The notes: generated from the letters alone by a model not told the origin. 5,075 nucleotides of DNA from an uncultured Collinsella sp. (GCA_902489965.1 CABUCA010000104.1:1-5075); one strand, 5' to 3'. Counted from the stretch's first letter, positions 1 to 4,951 are shown. A program made the numbers and translations.

Positions 1-140
1 TTTTCAAATTGTCGCTTGACCCATCGAGGGGTCACGTGCATAACCCGCCTGCCGGCGCGCTCGCCCGCGGGCTAAAAACGCTCCGCGTTTTCTTGACGCC
101 CGCGCCTCGACCGAGGTTCGAATCCATGCGGTGCCGGCGT
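1..140. other. Non-coding left edge rich in short inverted repeats
   Basis: No credible gene is seen here. The stretch holds several small symmetric elements: a 6-bp stem TGACCC/GGGTCA at 17-22 and 29-34, the palindrome CACGTG at 33-38, GCCCGCGGGC at 63-72, a hairpin AAAACGC-TCC-GCGTTTT at 75-91 with T-runs on both strands, and CCTC/GAGG around 105-116. The hairpin at 75-91 could be a weak bidirectional terminator, although only 3 bp of its stem are GC. The open frame that crosses this stretch on the minus strand also runs through the tRNA and is not believable. Confidence 0.4.
44..57 (+). repeat. 14-bp GC-rich direct repeat, left copy
   Basis: CCCGCCTGCCGGCG occurs here and again at 5044-5057 in the same orientation. 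The GC-rich composition makes a chance match possible. Both copies sit next to other short inverted repeats in apparently non-essential sequence, which fits a dispersed intergenic repeat. The flanking bases differ after the shared block. Confidence 0.3.
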
Positions 141-170
141 AAAAGAAAAGCCCCCGTTGCCGGAGACTTT
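141..170 (-). terminator. Rho-independent terminator of the tRNA-Arg gene
   Basis: Read on the minus strand, a 10-bp stem AAAGTCTCCG / CGGGGGCTTT (with two G-U pairs) closes a GCAA tetraloop and runs into TTTTCTTTT. The hairpin occupies 147-170 and the U-tract 141-149. It begins 10 nt after the encoded CCA end of the tRNA, so it ends that transcript. Confidence 0.85.
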
Positions 171-180
171 CGATTTTAAT

Positions 181-257
181 TGGTGCGGCGTATAGGATTC
201 GAACCTATGACGTTCTGATTCGTAGTCAGACCCTCTATCCAGCTGAGGTAACGCCGC
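181..257 (-). tRNA. tRNA-Arg (anticodon ACG)
   Basis: The minus strand folds into a standard 77-nt cloverleaf. The acceptor stem is GCGGCGT/ACGCCGC, the D-arm is CCTC...GAGG, and the anticodon arm is TCTGA-CTACGAA-TCAGA with anticodon ACG. The T-arm is ATAGG-TTCGAAT-CCTAT, followed by discriminator A and an encoded CCA at 181-183. In bacteria the first anticodon base A of this tRNA is normally deaminated to inosine by TadA, so it reads CGU, CGC and CGA. A promoter lies just upstream (270-298) and a terminator just downstream (141-170), so it appears to be a single-gene unit. Confidence 0.97.
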
Positions 258-269
258 AGCGCAAGACAT

Positions 270-298
270 ATAAAACCACTTTAGCTTATTGGAGTCAA
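270..298 (-). promoter_or_regulatory. Probable sigma-70-type promoter of tRNA-Arg
   Basis: On the minus strand TTGACT (293-298, five of six bases of the -35 consensus) is followed after 17 bp by TTTTAT (270-275). An alternative -10 is the TATATG overlapping 267-272. Either gives a transcript start a few bases before the mature 5' end at 257, as usual for tRNA genes. It lies in the 77-nt gap behind the stop codon of the 125-codon gene. Confidence 0.55.
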
Positions 299-334
299 GC
301 ACAATCTCAAACTTTTTTGTGGAACGCAGTTTTG

Positions 335-712
335 TCATGCTGCTCCGCATATACCGCCGTTCCCCGTACGATCGATTGGCTTTTCGATCACGTCAAACTT
401 GGCATCAAGTTCTCTCAGGAGCGATCTCACCCGCTGGGCGCAATCATAATCGGCAAACGAGATGCTCAGCATGCGCGCGACCTGGTTGGAAGTCCCAACT
501 CCATAGAAGTGCTCCAGCGCCACAAGCCCCTCGTGCGTCACAAAGGTCTCGACCACATGCGGCGACTCCTCAAAACACCATTGGGTCAACGGACCCTCAC
601 TCGTCTGCCGAAGCACCAGGCCACCCATGCCAGACGGCTCACACGTTACAAGCAGGTACTCCCCGCCCTCGTCGCTCTCAAACAAAACCACCCGATCATC
701 AAACAGCTCCAT
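335..712 (-). CDS. Hypothetical protein, 125 residues
   Basis: I do not recognise the family. The predicted protein is soluble and acidic, with mixed composition and no membrane segment or signal peptide. The first ~45 residues look like beta-strand-rich sequence (DRVVLFES, EYLLVTCEPSG, GGLVLRQTSEG), and residues ~85-110 look helical (QVARMLSISFADYDCAQRVRSLLREL). It has three internal cysteines (24, 46, 91) plus one near the C-terminus. The ATG start is supported by an AAAGGGGA ribosome-binding sequence 4 nt upstream. A possible extended -10 (TGCTATGCT on the minus strand, hexamer at 746-751) lies ~34 nt upstream of the start, and just beyond it is a GAAC-N4-GTTC palindrome resembling a LexA operator. 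It sits alone between the serS terminator and the tRNA-Arg promoter, with no strong terminator of its own. Overlapping plus-strand frames are low-complexity and judged to be shadows. Confidence 0.72.
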   Translation of the reverse strand: MELFDDRVVLFESDEGGEYLLVTCEPSGMGGLVLRQTSEGPLTQWCFEESPHVVETFVTHEGLVALEHFYGVGTSNQVARMLSISFADYDCAQRVRSLLRELDAKFDVIEKPIDRTGNGGICGAA

Positions 713-771
713 CGCGTCCCCTTTCTCTCGCTCTTATTTAGCAAAAGCATAGCAGGTAGATGGCTGTATAC

Positions 772-785
772 AGAACAGTTGTTCG
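772..785. promoter_or_regulatory. LexA (SOS)-like operator upstream of the 125-codon gene
   Basis: The minus strand reads CGAACAACTGTTCT. This contains the exact GAAC-N4-GTTC core of the B. subtilis DinR/LexA box and fits the consensus CGAACRNRYGTTYC except at the third central base and near one end. It lies 60 bp upstream of the start codon at 712 and borders the expected -35 position of a weak extended -10 promoter (hexamer 746-751). A second palindrome, CTGTATACAG (764-773), overlaps its edge. The match is direct; the regulatory role is inferred, and one such core match by chance in 5 kb is not negligible (about 8 percent with equal base frequencies). Confidence 0.4.
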
Positions 786-833
786 TGTGTTTTCTATTGA
801 GCTGTCCGCACGGCATGGTATGGACCTACGCAC

Positions 834-862
834 GAAATAGGGCGCCCCCGAAGGAGCGCCCT
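834..862 (-). terminator. Rho-independent terminator of serS
   Basis: Read on the minus strand, AGGGCGCTCC-TTCG-GGGGCGCCCT forms a 10-bp stem with one U-G wobble and a cUUCGg tetraloop, followed by TATTTCG. On the plus strand the wobble becomes a C-A mismatch and there is no T-run, so the hairpin serves the leftward serS transcript. It begins 23 nt after the serS stop codon. Confidence 0.75.
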
Positions 863-885
863 TGCATATCCCCTATGCAGCCAAC

Positions 886-2169
886 TTACGCGACCGGCTC
901 GATCTTCTCGAGACCACCCATGTAAGGACGCAGGACCTCGGGGATCGTGATGGTGCCGTCGGAGTTCTGGTAGTTCTCCAGAATGGCGGCCATGGTGCGG
1001 CCAGCCGGCAGGCCGGAACCGTTGAGCGTGTGCAGGTAGCGCGAACCCTTGAAGTTCTCGGGGTCGCGATACTTGATGTTGGCGCGGCGAGCCTGGAAGT
1101 CACCGCAGTTGGAGCAGGAGCTGATCTCCTTGTAGGCGTTGTAGCTCGGCAGCCAGACCTCGACGTCGTAGGTCTGACGGGCAGAGAAGCCCAAGTCACC
1201 GGTGCACAGGCTAATCACGCGATACGGAAGGCCCAGCTGCTGCAGCAGGTACTCGGCCTCGGCGGTCATACTCTCGAGCTCCTCGTCAGACTCCTCCGGC
1301 TTAGCGAACTTGACCATCTCGACCTTGTCGAACTCGTGCTGACGGATGATGCCGCGGGTGTCGCGACCGGCGGAACCGGCCTCCTCGCGGAAGCAGGGGG
1401 TGAAGGCGGTGTAGCGGCGCGGCAGAGTGTCGGCATCGAGGACCTCGCCGGCGTGCAGGTTGGTAAGCACGACCTCGGCGGTGGGGATCAGGAAGTTGTC
1501 GCCCGAGACGTGATAGGCGTCGTCCTCGAACTTGGGCAGCTGACCCGTGCCGAACATGGTCTGACGCTTGACGACGATGGGCGGCCACCACTCCTTAAAA
1601 CCACGGCTGGTGTGCGTATCGAGGAAGAAGTTGATGAGGGCGCGCTCCAGACGGGCGCCGGCGCCACCGAGAACGGTGAAGCGGCTGCCGGAGAGCTTGT
1701 TGCCGCGCTCGAAGTCGAGGATGTCGAGGTCGGTGCCCAGATCCCAGTGCGGCTTAAAGTCGAAGTCGAACTCGCGCGGGGTGCCCCAACGACGGCGCTC
1801 GATGTTCTCGTCCTCGTCCTTGCCATACGGCGTAGCCTCGCAAGGGATGTTGGGCAGGTGAGCCATGAAGTCGTACTGCTCCTGCTCAAGAGCGGTGCGG
1901 CGCTCGGCCAGACCGTCAATCTTCTCGTTGACGGCGCGCACGGCCTCCTTGGCGGCCTCGGCCTCGTCCTTCTTGCCCTCCTTCATCAGGGCGCCGATCT
2001 TCTTGGACTCGGCATTACGCGTTGCCTGGAGCTCCTCGACCTCGGTGATGACGGCACGGCGCTCGTCGTCGAGCTCAAAGAACTTCTCGCGGTCCCAAGA
2101 CGTCTGGCGGTTAGCCATGGCGGTATCGATGGCATCGGGGTTCTCGCGAACAAACTTGATATCAAGCAT
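886..2169 (-). CDS. serS: Seryl-tRNA synthetase
   Basis: The 427-residue product is close in length to other bacterial SerRS (E. coli 430). This cytoplasmic class II enzyme charges tRNA-Ser with serine via seryl-adenylate. It starts with the family-typical MLDIKFVRENPD. A long charged helical hairpin arm follows at ~28-105 and grips the tRNA-Ser long variable arm. Motif 1 is around SRGFKEWWPP (188-197), and TAEVVLTNLH (230-239) belongs to the serine pocket. Motif 2 spans 260-280 (FREEAGSAGRDTRG...HEF), and motif 3 contains LNGSGLPAGRTMAAILENYQ (382-401). The start at 2169 has GGAGG 5 nt upstream (2175-2179). An in-frame ATG 9 codons earlier (2194-2196) would put this ribosome-binding site inside the coding region and add residues unknown in the family, so it is rejected. 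The gene has its own promoter region, shared with the divergent 57-codon gene, and its own terminator. No T-box leader fits in the short 5' region. Confidence 0.98.
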   Translation of the reverse strand: MLDIKFVRENPDAIDTAMANRQTSWDREKFFELDDERRAVITEVEELQATRNAESKKIGALMKEGKKDEAEAAKEAVRAVNEKIDGLAERRTALEQEQYDFMAHLPNIPCEATPYGKDEDENIERRRWGTPREFDFDFKPHWDLGTDLDILDFERGNKLSGSRFTVLGGAGARLERALINFFLDTHTSRGFKEWWPPIVVKRQTMFGTGQLPKFEDDAYHVSGDNFLIPTAEVVLTNLHAGEVLDADTLPRRYTAFTPCFREEAGSAGRDTRGIIRQHEFDKVEMVKFAKPEESDEELESMTAEAEYLLQQLGLPYRVISLCTGDLGFSARQTYDVEVWLPSYNAYKEISSCSNCGDFQARRANIKYRDPENFKGSRYLHTLNGSGLPAGRTMAAILENYQNSDGTITIPEVLRPYMGGLEKIEPVA

Positions 2170-2198
2170 TAGATCCTCCGGCAAAATACATTCCATTT

Positions 2199-2256
2199 AG
2201 GTTGCAACCTTGTACATGTATGGGCAAGTATATACTTATGAGCGTTTACGACCCAA
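2199..2256. promoter_or_regulatory. Shared divergent promoter region with symmetric elements
   Basis: This gap separates serS (leftward) from the 57-codon gene (rightward). It contains three perfect palindromes: AGGTTGCAACCT (2199-2210), TACATGTA (2213-2220) and AAGTATATACTT (2226-2237). The last carries TATACT, a good -10 hexamer, on both strands. For serS, TTGGGT (minus strand, 2251-2256) lies 18 bp from TATACT (2227-2232). For the rightward gene only a weak TTGTAC (2210-2215) is available, 15 bp from TATACT (2231-2236). Symmetric -10 elements that fire in both directions are known in bacteria; that this one does is inference. The other palindrome could be an operator. Confidence 0.5.
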
Positions 2257-2280
2257 CTCAACTACGCAAGAAGGCACCCA

Positions 2281-2454
2281 ATGGACGCAGTTTTTTCCTT
2301 TTTGTTTGGCACCCGCACCGGTTTTGCCATCCTTTTCGCCGGCGGCATCCTACTGTTTGCGATTCTTGCCTTTGTGATGGAGAAGCGCACCCATAAGATG
2401 TATGTCGACCGCGGCCCCAAGTCCGAGGACGATCAAGACAGCTTCTGGGACTAA
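2281..2454 (+). CDS. Small single-pass membrane protein, 57 residues
   Basis: The family is not recognised. The reading frame is short but has the features of a real small membrane protein. A polar N-terminus (MDAVFSFLFGTRT) leads into one hydrophobic helix at ~14-33 (GFAILFAGGILLFAILAFVM), then a basic patch EKRTHK and an acidic soluble tail rich in D and E that ends in SFWD. The positive-inside rule puts the C-terminal tail in the cytoplasm. The ATG has AAGAAGG 6 nt upstream (2268-2274). It is divergent from serS and convergent with proC, and is followed by a strong plus-strand terminator (2506-2548) that has no other rightward gene to serve. Its stop codon overlaps the first base of repeat copy A. 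An overlapping plus-strand frame (2202-2396) codes for implausible H/P/R/C-rich sequence and is rejected. Confidence 0.75.
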   Translation: MDAVFSFLFGTRTGFAILFAGGILLFAILAFVMEKRTHKMYVDRGPKSEDDQDSFWD

Positions 2455-2497
2455 CCTGCCAAAAAGGGACAGGTTTATTTTGGTCGGTTTTATCTGG
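2454..2497 (+). repeat. Stop-codon-adjacent repeat, copy A
   Basis: This 44-nt element begins on the last base of the 57-codon gene's stop. Its arms are ACCTGCCAAAAA (2454-2465) and TTTTGGTCGGTTTTA (2478-2492), and both are repeated exactly and in the same direction in copy B (2576-2618). Between them is the core GACAGGTTTA (2468-2477), which is inverted in copy B. The element is itself an imperfect palindrome: ACC..CCAAAA pairs with TTTTGG..GGT. The rightward transcript reads CCAAAAA-GGGACAGGTTTA-TTTTGG directly after the stop codon. The pattern resembles dispersed small intergenic repeats, but I cannot test its copy number in the genome. Confidence 0.8.
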
Positions 2498-2505
2498 TCA
2501 AACGC

Positions 2506-2548
2506 AAGCGCCCCGCAACTGGAATTGAGCCAGTTGCGGGGCGCTTTT
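2506..2548 (+). terminator. Strong rho-independent terminator of the 57-codon gene
   Basis: A perfect 17-bp stem, AAGCGCCCCGCAACTGG (2506-2522) with CCAGTTGCGGGGCGCTT (2530-2546), closes a 7-nt loop AATTGAG and ends in TTTT (2545-2548) on the plus strand. On the minus strand the stem is followed by CTTGCG rather than a U-run, so it acts mainly on the rightward transcript. It may still block leftward readthrough from proC. It sits midway between repeat copies A and B. Confidence 0.85.
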
Positions 2549-2575
2549 CGCTAAAAGGACAAAACCGCAGAAAAT

Positions 2576-2618
2576 ACCTGCCAAAAATAAACCTGTCTTT
2601 TTTGGTCGGTTTTACTGG
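2576..2618 (-). repeat. Stop-codon-adjacent repeat, copy B (core inverted)
   Basis: On the plus strand the outer arms match copy A exactly: ACCTGCCAAAAA at 2576-2587 and TTTTGGTCGGTTTTA at 2600-2614. The core is TAAACCTGTC (2588-2597), the exact reverse complement of copy A's GACAGGTTTA. As a result the leftward proC transcript reads almost the same sequence after its stop codon, CCAAAAA-AGACAGGTTTA-TTTTTGG, as the rightward gene does after its own. The right arm overlaps the last codons of proC, including its TAA at 2612-2614. The imperfect hairpin with its U-rich 3' arm may serve as the proC terminator; no better one is seen. Confidence 0.8.
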
Positions 2619-3382
2619 AGAGTTGCGTCGATTGCCTTGACCAGGGCGCTGCGCATGCCGGCGTCCTCGAGCGCAACGACGCCCTTGATGGTGGCACCAC
2701 CAGGCGAGCATACGGCATCCTTCATCGCCGCAGGATGCTGGCCAGTTGCAAGCTGCAACTTTGCCGTACCCAGCACCATCTGGCTCACAATGCGATAGGC
2801 ATCGGCACGCGGGATACCGTGCTTGACCGCCGCATCGCCCAGGGCCTCGATTGCCATGGCGACAAATGCCGGAGCGCAACCACCAACCGTGCCGCCCACA
2901 AACAGCAGGCTCGTATCGAGCTCGACCACCGCACCGAGCTTGCCAAGCAAATCAAGCACCACTGCGCTCTGCTCATCACTAAGCGTGGAAGCCTTCTCGC
3001 AAGCGATGACGCCCTCGCCCACCGAAACCGGTGTGTTGGGCACCGTCGAGATATGCGCGACGCCCGGCAGGACCTGCTCCCACTTGGCGCTGTCCCAGGT
3101 CCAGGCAACCGACAGAACGACCTTTTTGGCAAGAGCATCCTTGAGCGGGGCGAATATCTTCTCGATCATGTACGGTTTGACCGCAGCGACCACGATATCG
3201 GATGCGGCGACAACCTCGGCGGCATCGTGGCAGGCGACCATGCCGCGCGCCTCGCAGCGCTCAACCAGTGCGTCGTAGCGACCCGCGCAGGCGCACATGT
3301 CGCTCGCAGCTACACCGGCAGCGATCCAGCCATCGGCCATAGCGCTCGCCATATTGCCAAAACCGACAAATCCAATCTTCAT
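2612..3382 (-). CDS. proC: Pyrroline-5-carboxylate reductase
   Basis: The 256-residue cytoplasmic enzyme catalyses the last step of proline synthesis, NAD(P)H-dependent reduction of 1-pyrroline-5-carboxylate to proline. The N-terminal Rossmann fold shows MKIGFVGFGNMASA, with the dinucleotide-binding GFGNMA at 7-12 and VKP at 68-70. VPNTPVSVGEG (114-124) corresponds to the family's MPNTP motif. The C-terminal dimerisation and substrate part has GGCAPAF (167-173) and VCSPGGATIKG (224-234), the ProC signature. E. coli ProC is 269 residues. Odd points: WTW (94-96) replaces the usual small A-G-hydrophobic stretch after LSVA, and four cysteines (30, 32, 43, 51) lie in the region after the first beta-alpha unit. 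The ATG has GAAAGGA 9 nt upstream (3392-3398). It follows rlmH by 73 nt with no terminator between, so it is probably the last gene of that operon, although it may have its own weak promoter. Its 3' end overlaps repeat copy B. Confidence 0.96.
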   Translation of the reverse strand: MKIGFVGFGNMASAMADGWIAAGVAASDMCACAGRYDALVERCEARGMVACHDAAEVVAASDIVVAAVKPYMIEKIFAPLKDALAKKVVLSVAWTWDSAKWEQVLPGVAHISTVPNTPVSVGEGVIACEKASTLSDEQSAVVLDLLGKLGAVVELDTSLLFVGGTVGGCAPAFVAMAIEALGDAAVKHGIPRADAYRIVSQMVLGTAKLQLATGQHPAAMKDAVCSPGGATIKGVVALEDAGMRSALVKAIDATLQ

Positions 3383-3455
3383 TTCTCATAGTCCTTTCAG
3401 ACACATTCCTCAAAACGAAAGGTATTGTCCCACGCCATTGTTTCGTATTGCCGAC

Positions 3456-3926
3456 CTATTTGTGATACGGCTCGCCACGGCTGATCTTGCAGGCACGGTA
3501 AATCTGCTCTAGCAGCACCACACGCGCCAGGTTATGCGGCAAGGTAATGCGTCCAAAGCTGAGCATCTCGTCGGCGCGGGCGCGTACCTCATCACTCACG
3601 CCGTCCGAACCGCCGATTACAAAGGCAATGTCGCTGCTGCCTCGCAGCATAAGATCGTCGAGCCGCGCCGAGAGCTCCTCACTCGAACGCTCCTTGCCCT
3701 CGATAGCCAGCAGGATCACATGCGCTCGAGACGGCAATGCAGCAAGAATTGCCGCCCCCTCCTTGTCGCGCGCGGCATCCACGCCGCCCGCCTTAGCCGG
3801 GTCGATATCGGCCACCTCGCGGATATCAACCTTGGCATAGGCACCTAGGCGCTTGGTGTACTCAGCGCAGGCATCCTTCCAAAAGCGCTCTTTGAGCTTG
3901 CCAACACAAACGACGGTGTATTTCAC
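3456..3926 (-). CDS. rlmH: 23S rRNA pseudouridine-1915 N3-methyltransferase
   Basis: The 156-residue protein is the usual RlmH length (E. coli 155). This SPOUT-family dimer uses S-adenosylmethionine to methylate pseudouridine 1915 in helix 69 of 23S rRNA, in the assembled 70S ribosome. Family landmarks are LLAIEGKERSSEELSARL (72-89), the SAM-loop IGGSDGV (104-110), LSFGRITLPHNLARVVLLEQ (122-141) and the C-terminal IYRACKISRGEPYHK (142-156), whose YRA and PYH residues are nearly invariant. The start is GTG (3924-3926); no ATG fits the family N-terminus MKYTVVCVGKLKE. It begins 6 nt after the SPFH gene's stop codon and is probably translationally coupled to it. Confidence 0.98.
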   Translation of the reverse strand: MKYTVVCVGKLKERFWKDACAEYTKRLGAYAKVDIREVADIDPAKAGGVDAARDKEGAAILAALPSRAHVILLAIEGKERSSEELSARLDDLMLRGSSDIAFVIGGSDGVSDEVRARADEMLSFGRITLPHNLARVVLLEQIYRACKISRGEPYHK

Positions 3927-3932
3927 GCGTGT

Positions 3933-4871
3933 CTACTCCTTCGAATCGTTCTGAACCTTACCGGCAGCCAGCATCTGCTCGAACATCGAGGCCGACTGCG
4001 AAAAGTCGCTCGGCAGCACGACCGTCGAGGTTTTACCCGTACGAGCGAACTCCGTCATCATCTCGGACCACTGCGTAAACATGAACAGTTGGTTGGCCTC
4101 GTCATTGCCGACACCCGTCTCCTGGATGATCTCGAGCGAATCTTTGATACCCAGCGCGATGGCCTTGCGCTGGTTGGCGATGCCCTCACCCGCCTTTTCC
4201 ATAGCCTCAGCCTCGGCGGTCGCCTCGGTGACGCGCTTGATGCGGTCTGCCTCAGCGAGCTCCTGTGCCGCAGCGCGCTTGCGCTGGGCGGCGTTGATGT
4301 CGTTCATGGAGTTCTCGACCTCGGTCGGCAGTGCGATTTTGGTGATGAGCGTCGACACGAGGGTGAAGCCGTAGGCGGCCATCTGCTCGGAAACGGTAGC
4401 GTTGACATCCTTGGCGATGTCATCCTTCTTGGCAAAGACCTCATCGAGTGTGTAGACGGGAATCGAAGAGCGCAGGGCGTCGGTGATGAAGTCACGCATC
4501 TGGTCGACGGGCTCCTGCAGCATGTAGTAGCTCTTGTAGATACCCGAATCTGCCGGGCCGGCGCCCATGTCATAGCTCACGTGGTACTGAGCAGAGACCT
4601 CAAGGCCGATGGTCACGTTGTCCTGGGTCTTAACGTCGATGCCAAAACCGTTTTTCATGGTGCGTAGACTCACCGTGGCGGCTTTGCGGTCGATCACGGG
4701 CACCTTCATGTGGAAGCCCGCGTTGACGATGCGGTTAAACTTGCCCAGACGCTCGATGATCACGGCATGCTGCTGTTCAACGACATAGCAGGCGCTGGGA
4801 AGCAGCAGCAACAGGATGATGATGGGAAGTAGAAAGCTCGTAAGGGCAGCGATGATACCGGACAACAGCAT
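3933..4871 (-). CDS. SPFH/Band 7 membrane protein (stomatin/HIR-like)
   Basis: The 312-residue protein has an N-terminal transmembrane anchor (~5-29, GIIAALTSFLLPIIILLLLLP-like), an SPFH domain (~30-190) and a helical coiled-coil region (~190-245) rich in A, E, K and R. Such proteins form large oligomeric membrane scaffolds that organise membrane microdomains or control proteases. The best family resemblance, from memory, is to HIR-type SPFH proteins: KKDDIAKDV (148-156), a long AYGFTLVSTLI stretch, NSMNDINAAQRKRAAA (187-202), and IANQRKAIALGIKDSLE (231-247), then the FMFTQWSEMM segment. It differs from HflK/HflC and NfeD-linked types, and no NfeD gene is adjacent. The ATG at 4871 has AGAGGAGA upstream (4876-4883); a GTG 7 codons earlier would swallow this site. 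It is the first gene of the operon with rlmH and proC. Its promoter is unclear; TATCCT (minus, 4904-4909) is a weak candidate -10. Confidence 0.93.
   Translation of the reverse strand: MLLSGIIAALTSFLLPIIILLLLLPSACYVVEQQHAVIIERLGKFNRIVNAGFHMKVPVIDRKAATVSLRTMKNGFGIDVKTQDNVTIGLEVSAQYHVSYDMGAGPADSGIYKSYYMLQEPVDQMRDFITDALRSSIPVYTLDEVFAKKDDIAKDVNATVSEQMAAYGFTLVSTLITKIALPTEVENSMNDINAAQRKRAAAQELAEADRIKRVTEATAEAEAMEKAGEGIANQRKAIALGIKDSLEIIQETGVGNDEANQLFMFTQWSEMMTEFARTGKTSTVVLPSDFSQSASMFEQMLAAGKVQNDSKE
3935..3941 (-). promoter_or_regulatory. rlmH ribosome-binding site overlapping the SPFH stop codon
   Basis: AAGGAGT on the minus strand lies 8 nt before the rlmH GTG start and contains the last codons and the first base of the TAG stop of the SPFH gene (3933-3935). 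Ribosomes ending the upstream gene would stop next to this site, so re-initiation and coupled expression are likely. The site also supports GTG rather than another codon as the rlmH start. Confidence 0.75.
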
Positions 4872-4951
4872 GGTCTCTCCTCTGATAGGCACACGTTGGC
4901 ACTAGGATACCCGCACGAAGCAGCAACGTGACACCAACAGGAGGCCCATAA

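Noticed and set aside
72..350. 92-codon minus-strand frame at the left edge
   Set aside because: It runs straight through the tRNA-Arg gene, its promoter and its terminator, so it cannot be a genuine gene.
317..925. 202-codon plus-strand frame across 317-925
   Set aside because: It overlaps the better-supported 125-codon minus-strand gene, the serS terminator and the serS 3' end. Its composition is that of an antisense shadow.
862..2172. 436-codon open frame on the plus strand, antisense to the whole of serS
   Set aside because: It is a codon-phase shadow. The translation is L/V/G/A-rich low-complexity sequence without recognisable domains, while serS on the other strand is unmistakable.
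2167..2196. Upstream in-frame ATG for serS (9 extra residues, MECILPEDL)
   Set aside because: The GGAGG ribosome-binding site lies between this ATG and the second one, and the family N-terminus MLDIKF begins at the second ATG.
2170..2280. T-box riboswitch upstream of serS
   Set aside because: T-box control of aminoacyl-tRNA synthetase genes is common in Gram-positives, but only ~110 nt separates serS from the divergent gene. No specifier stem or TGGN-type T-box with a terminator is seen.
2202..2396. 64-codon plus-strand frame overlapping the small membrane protein gene
   Set aside because: The product is rich in H, P, C and R with no coherent fold signal. The overlapping 57-codon frame has a ribosome-binding site, a membrane helix and a downstream terminator.
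2454..2618. CRISPR-like array from the paired repeats
   Set aside because: There are only two copies, they are separated by a terminator hairpin rather than a spacer, the cores are inverted, and no cas gene is present.
4869..4892. Upstream GTG start for the SPFH gene (7 extra residues)
   Set aside because: It would place the AGAGGAGA ribosome-binding site inside the coding region; the ATG at 4871 has ideal spacing.
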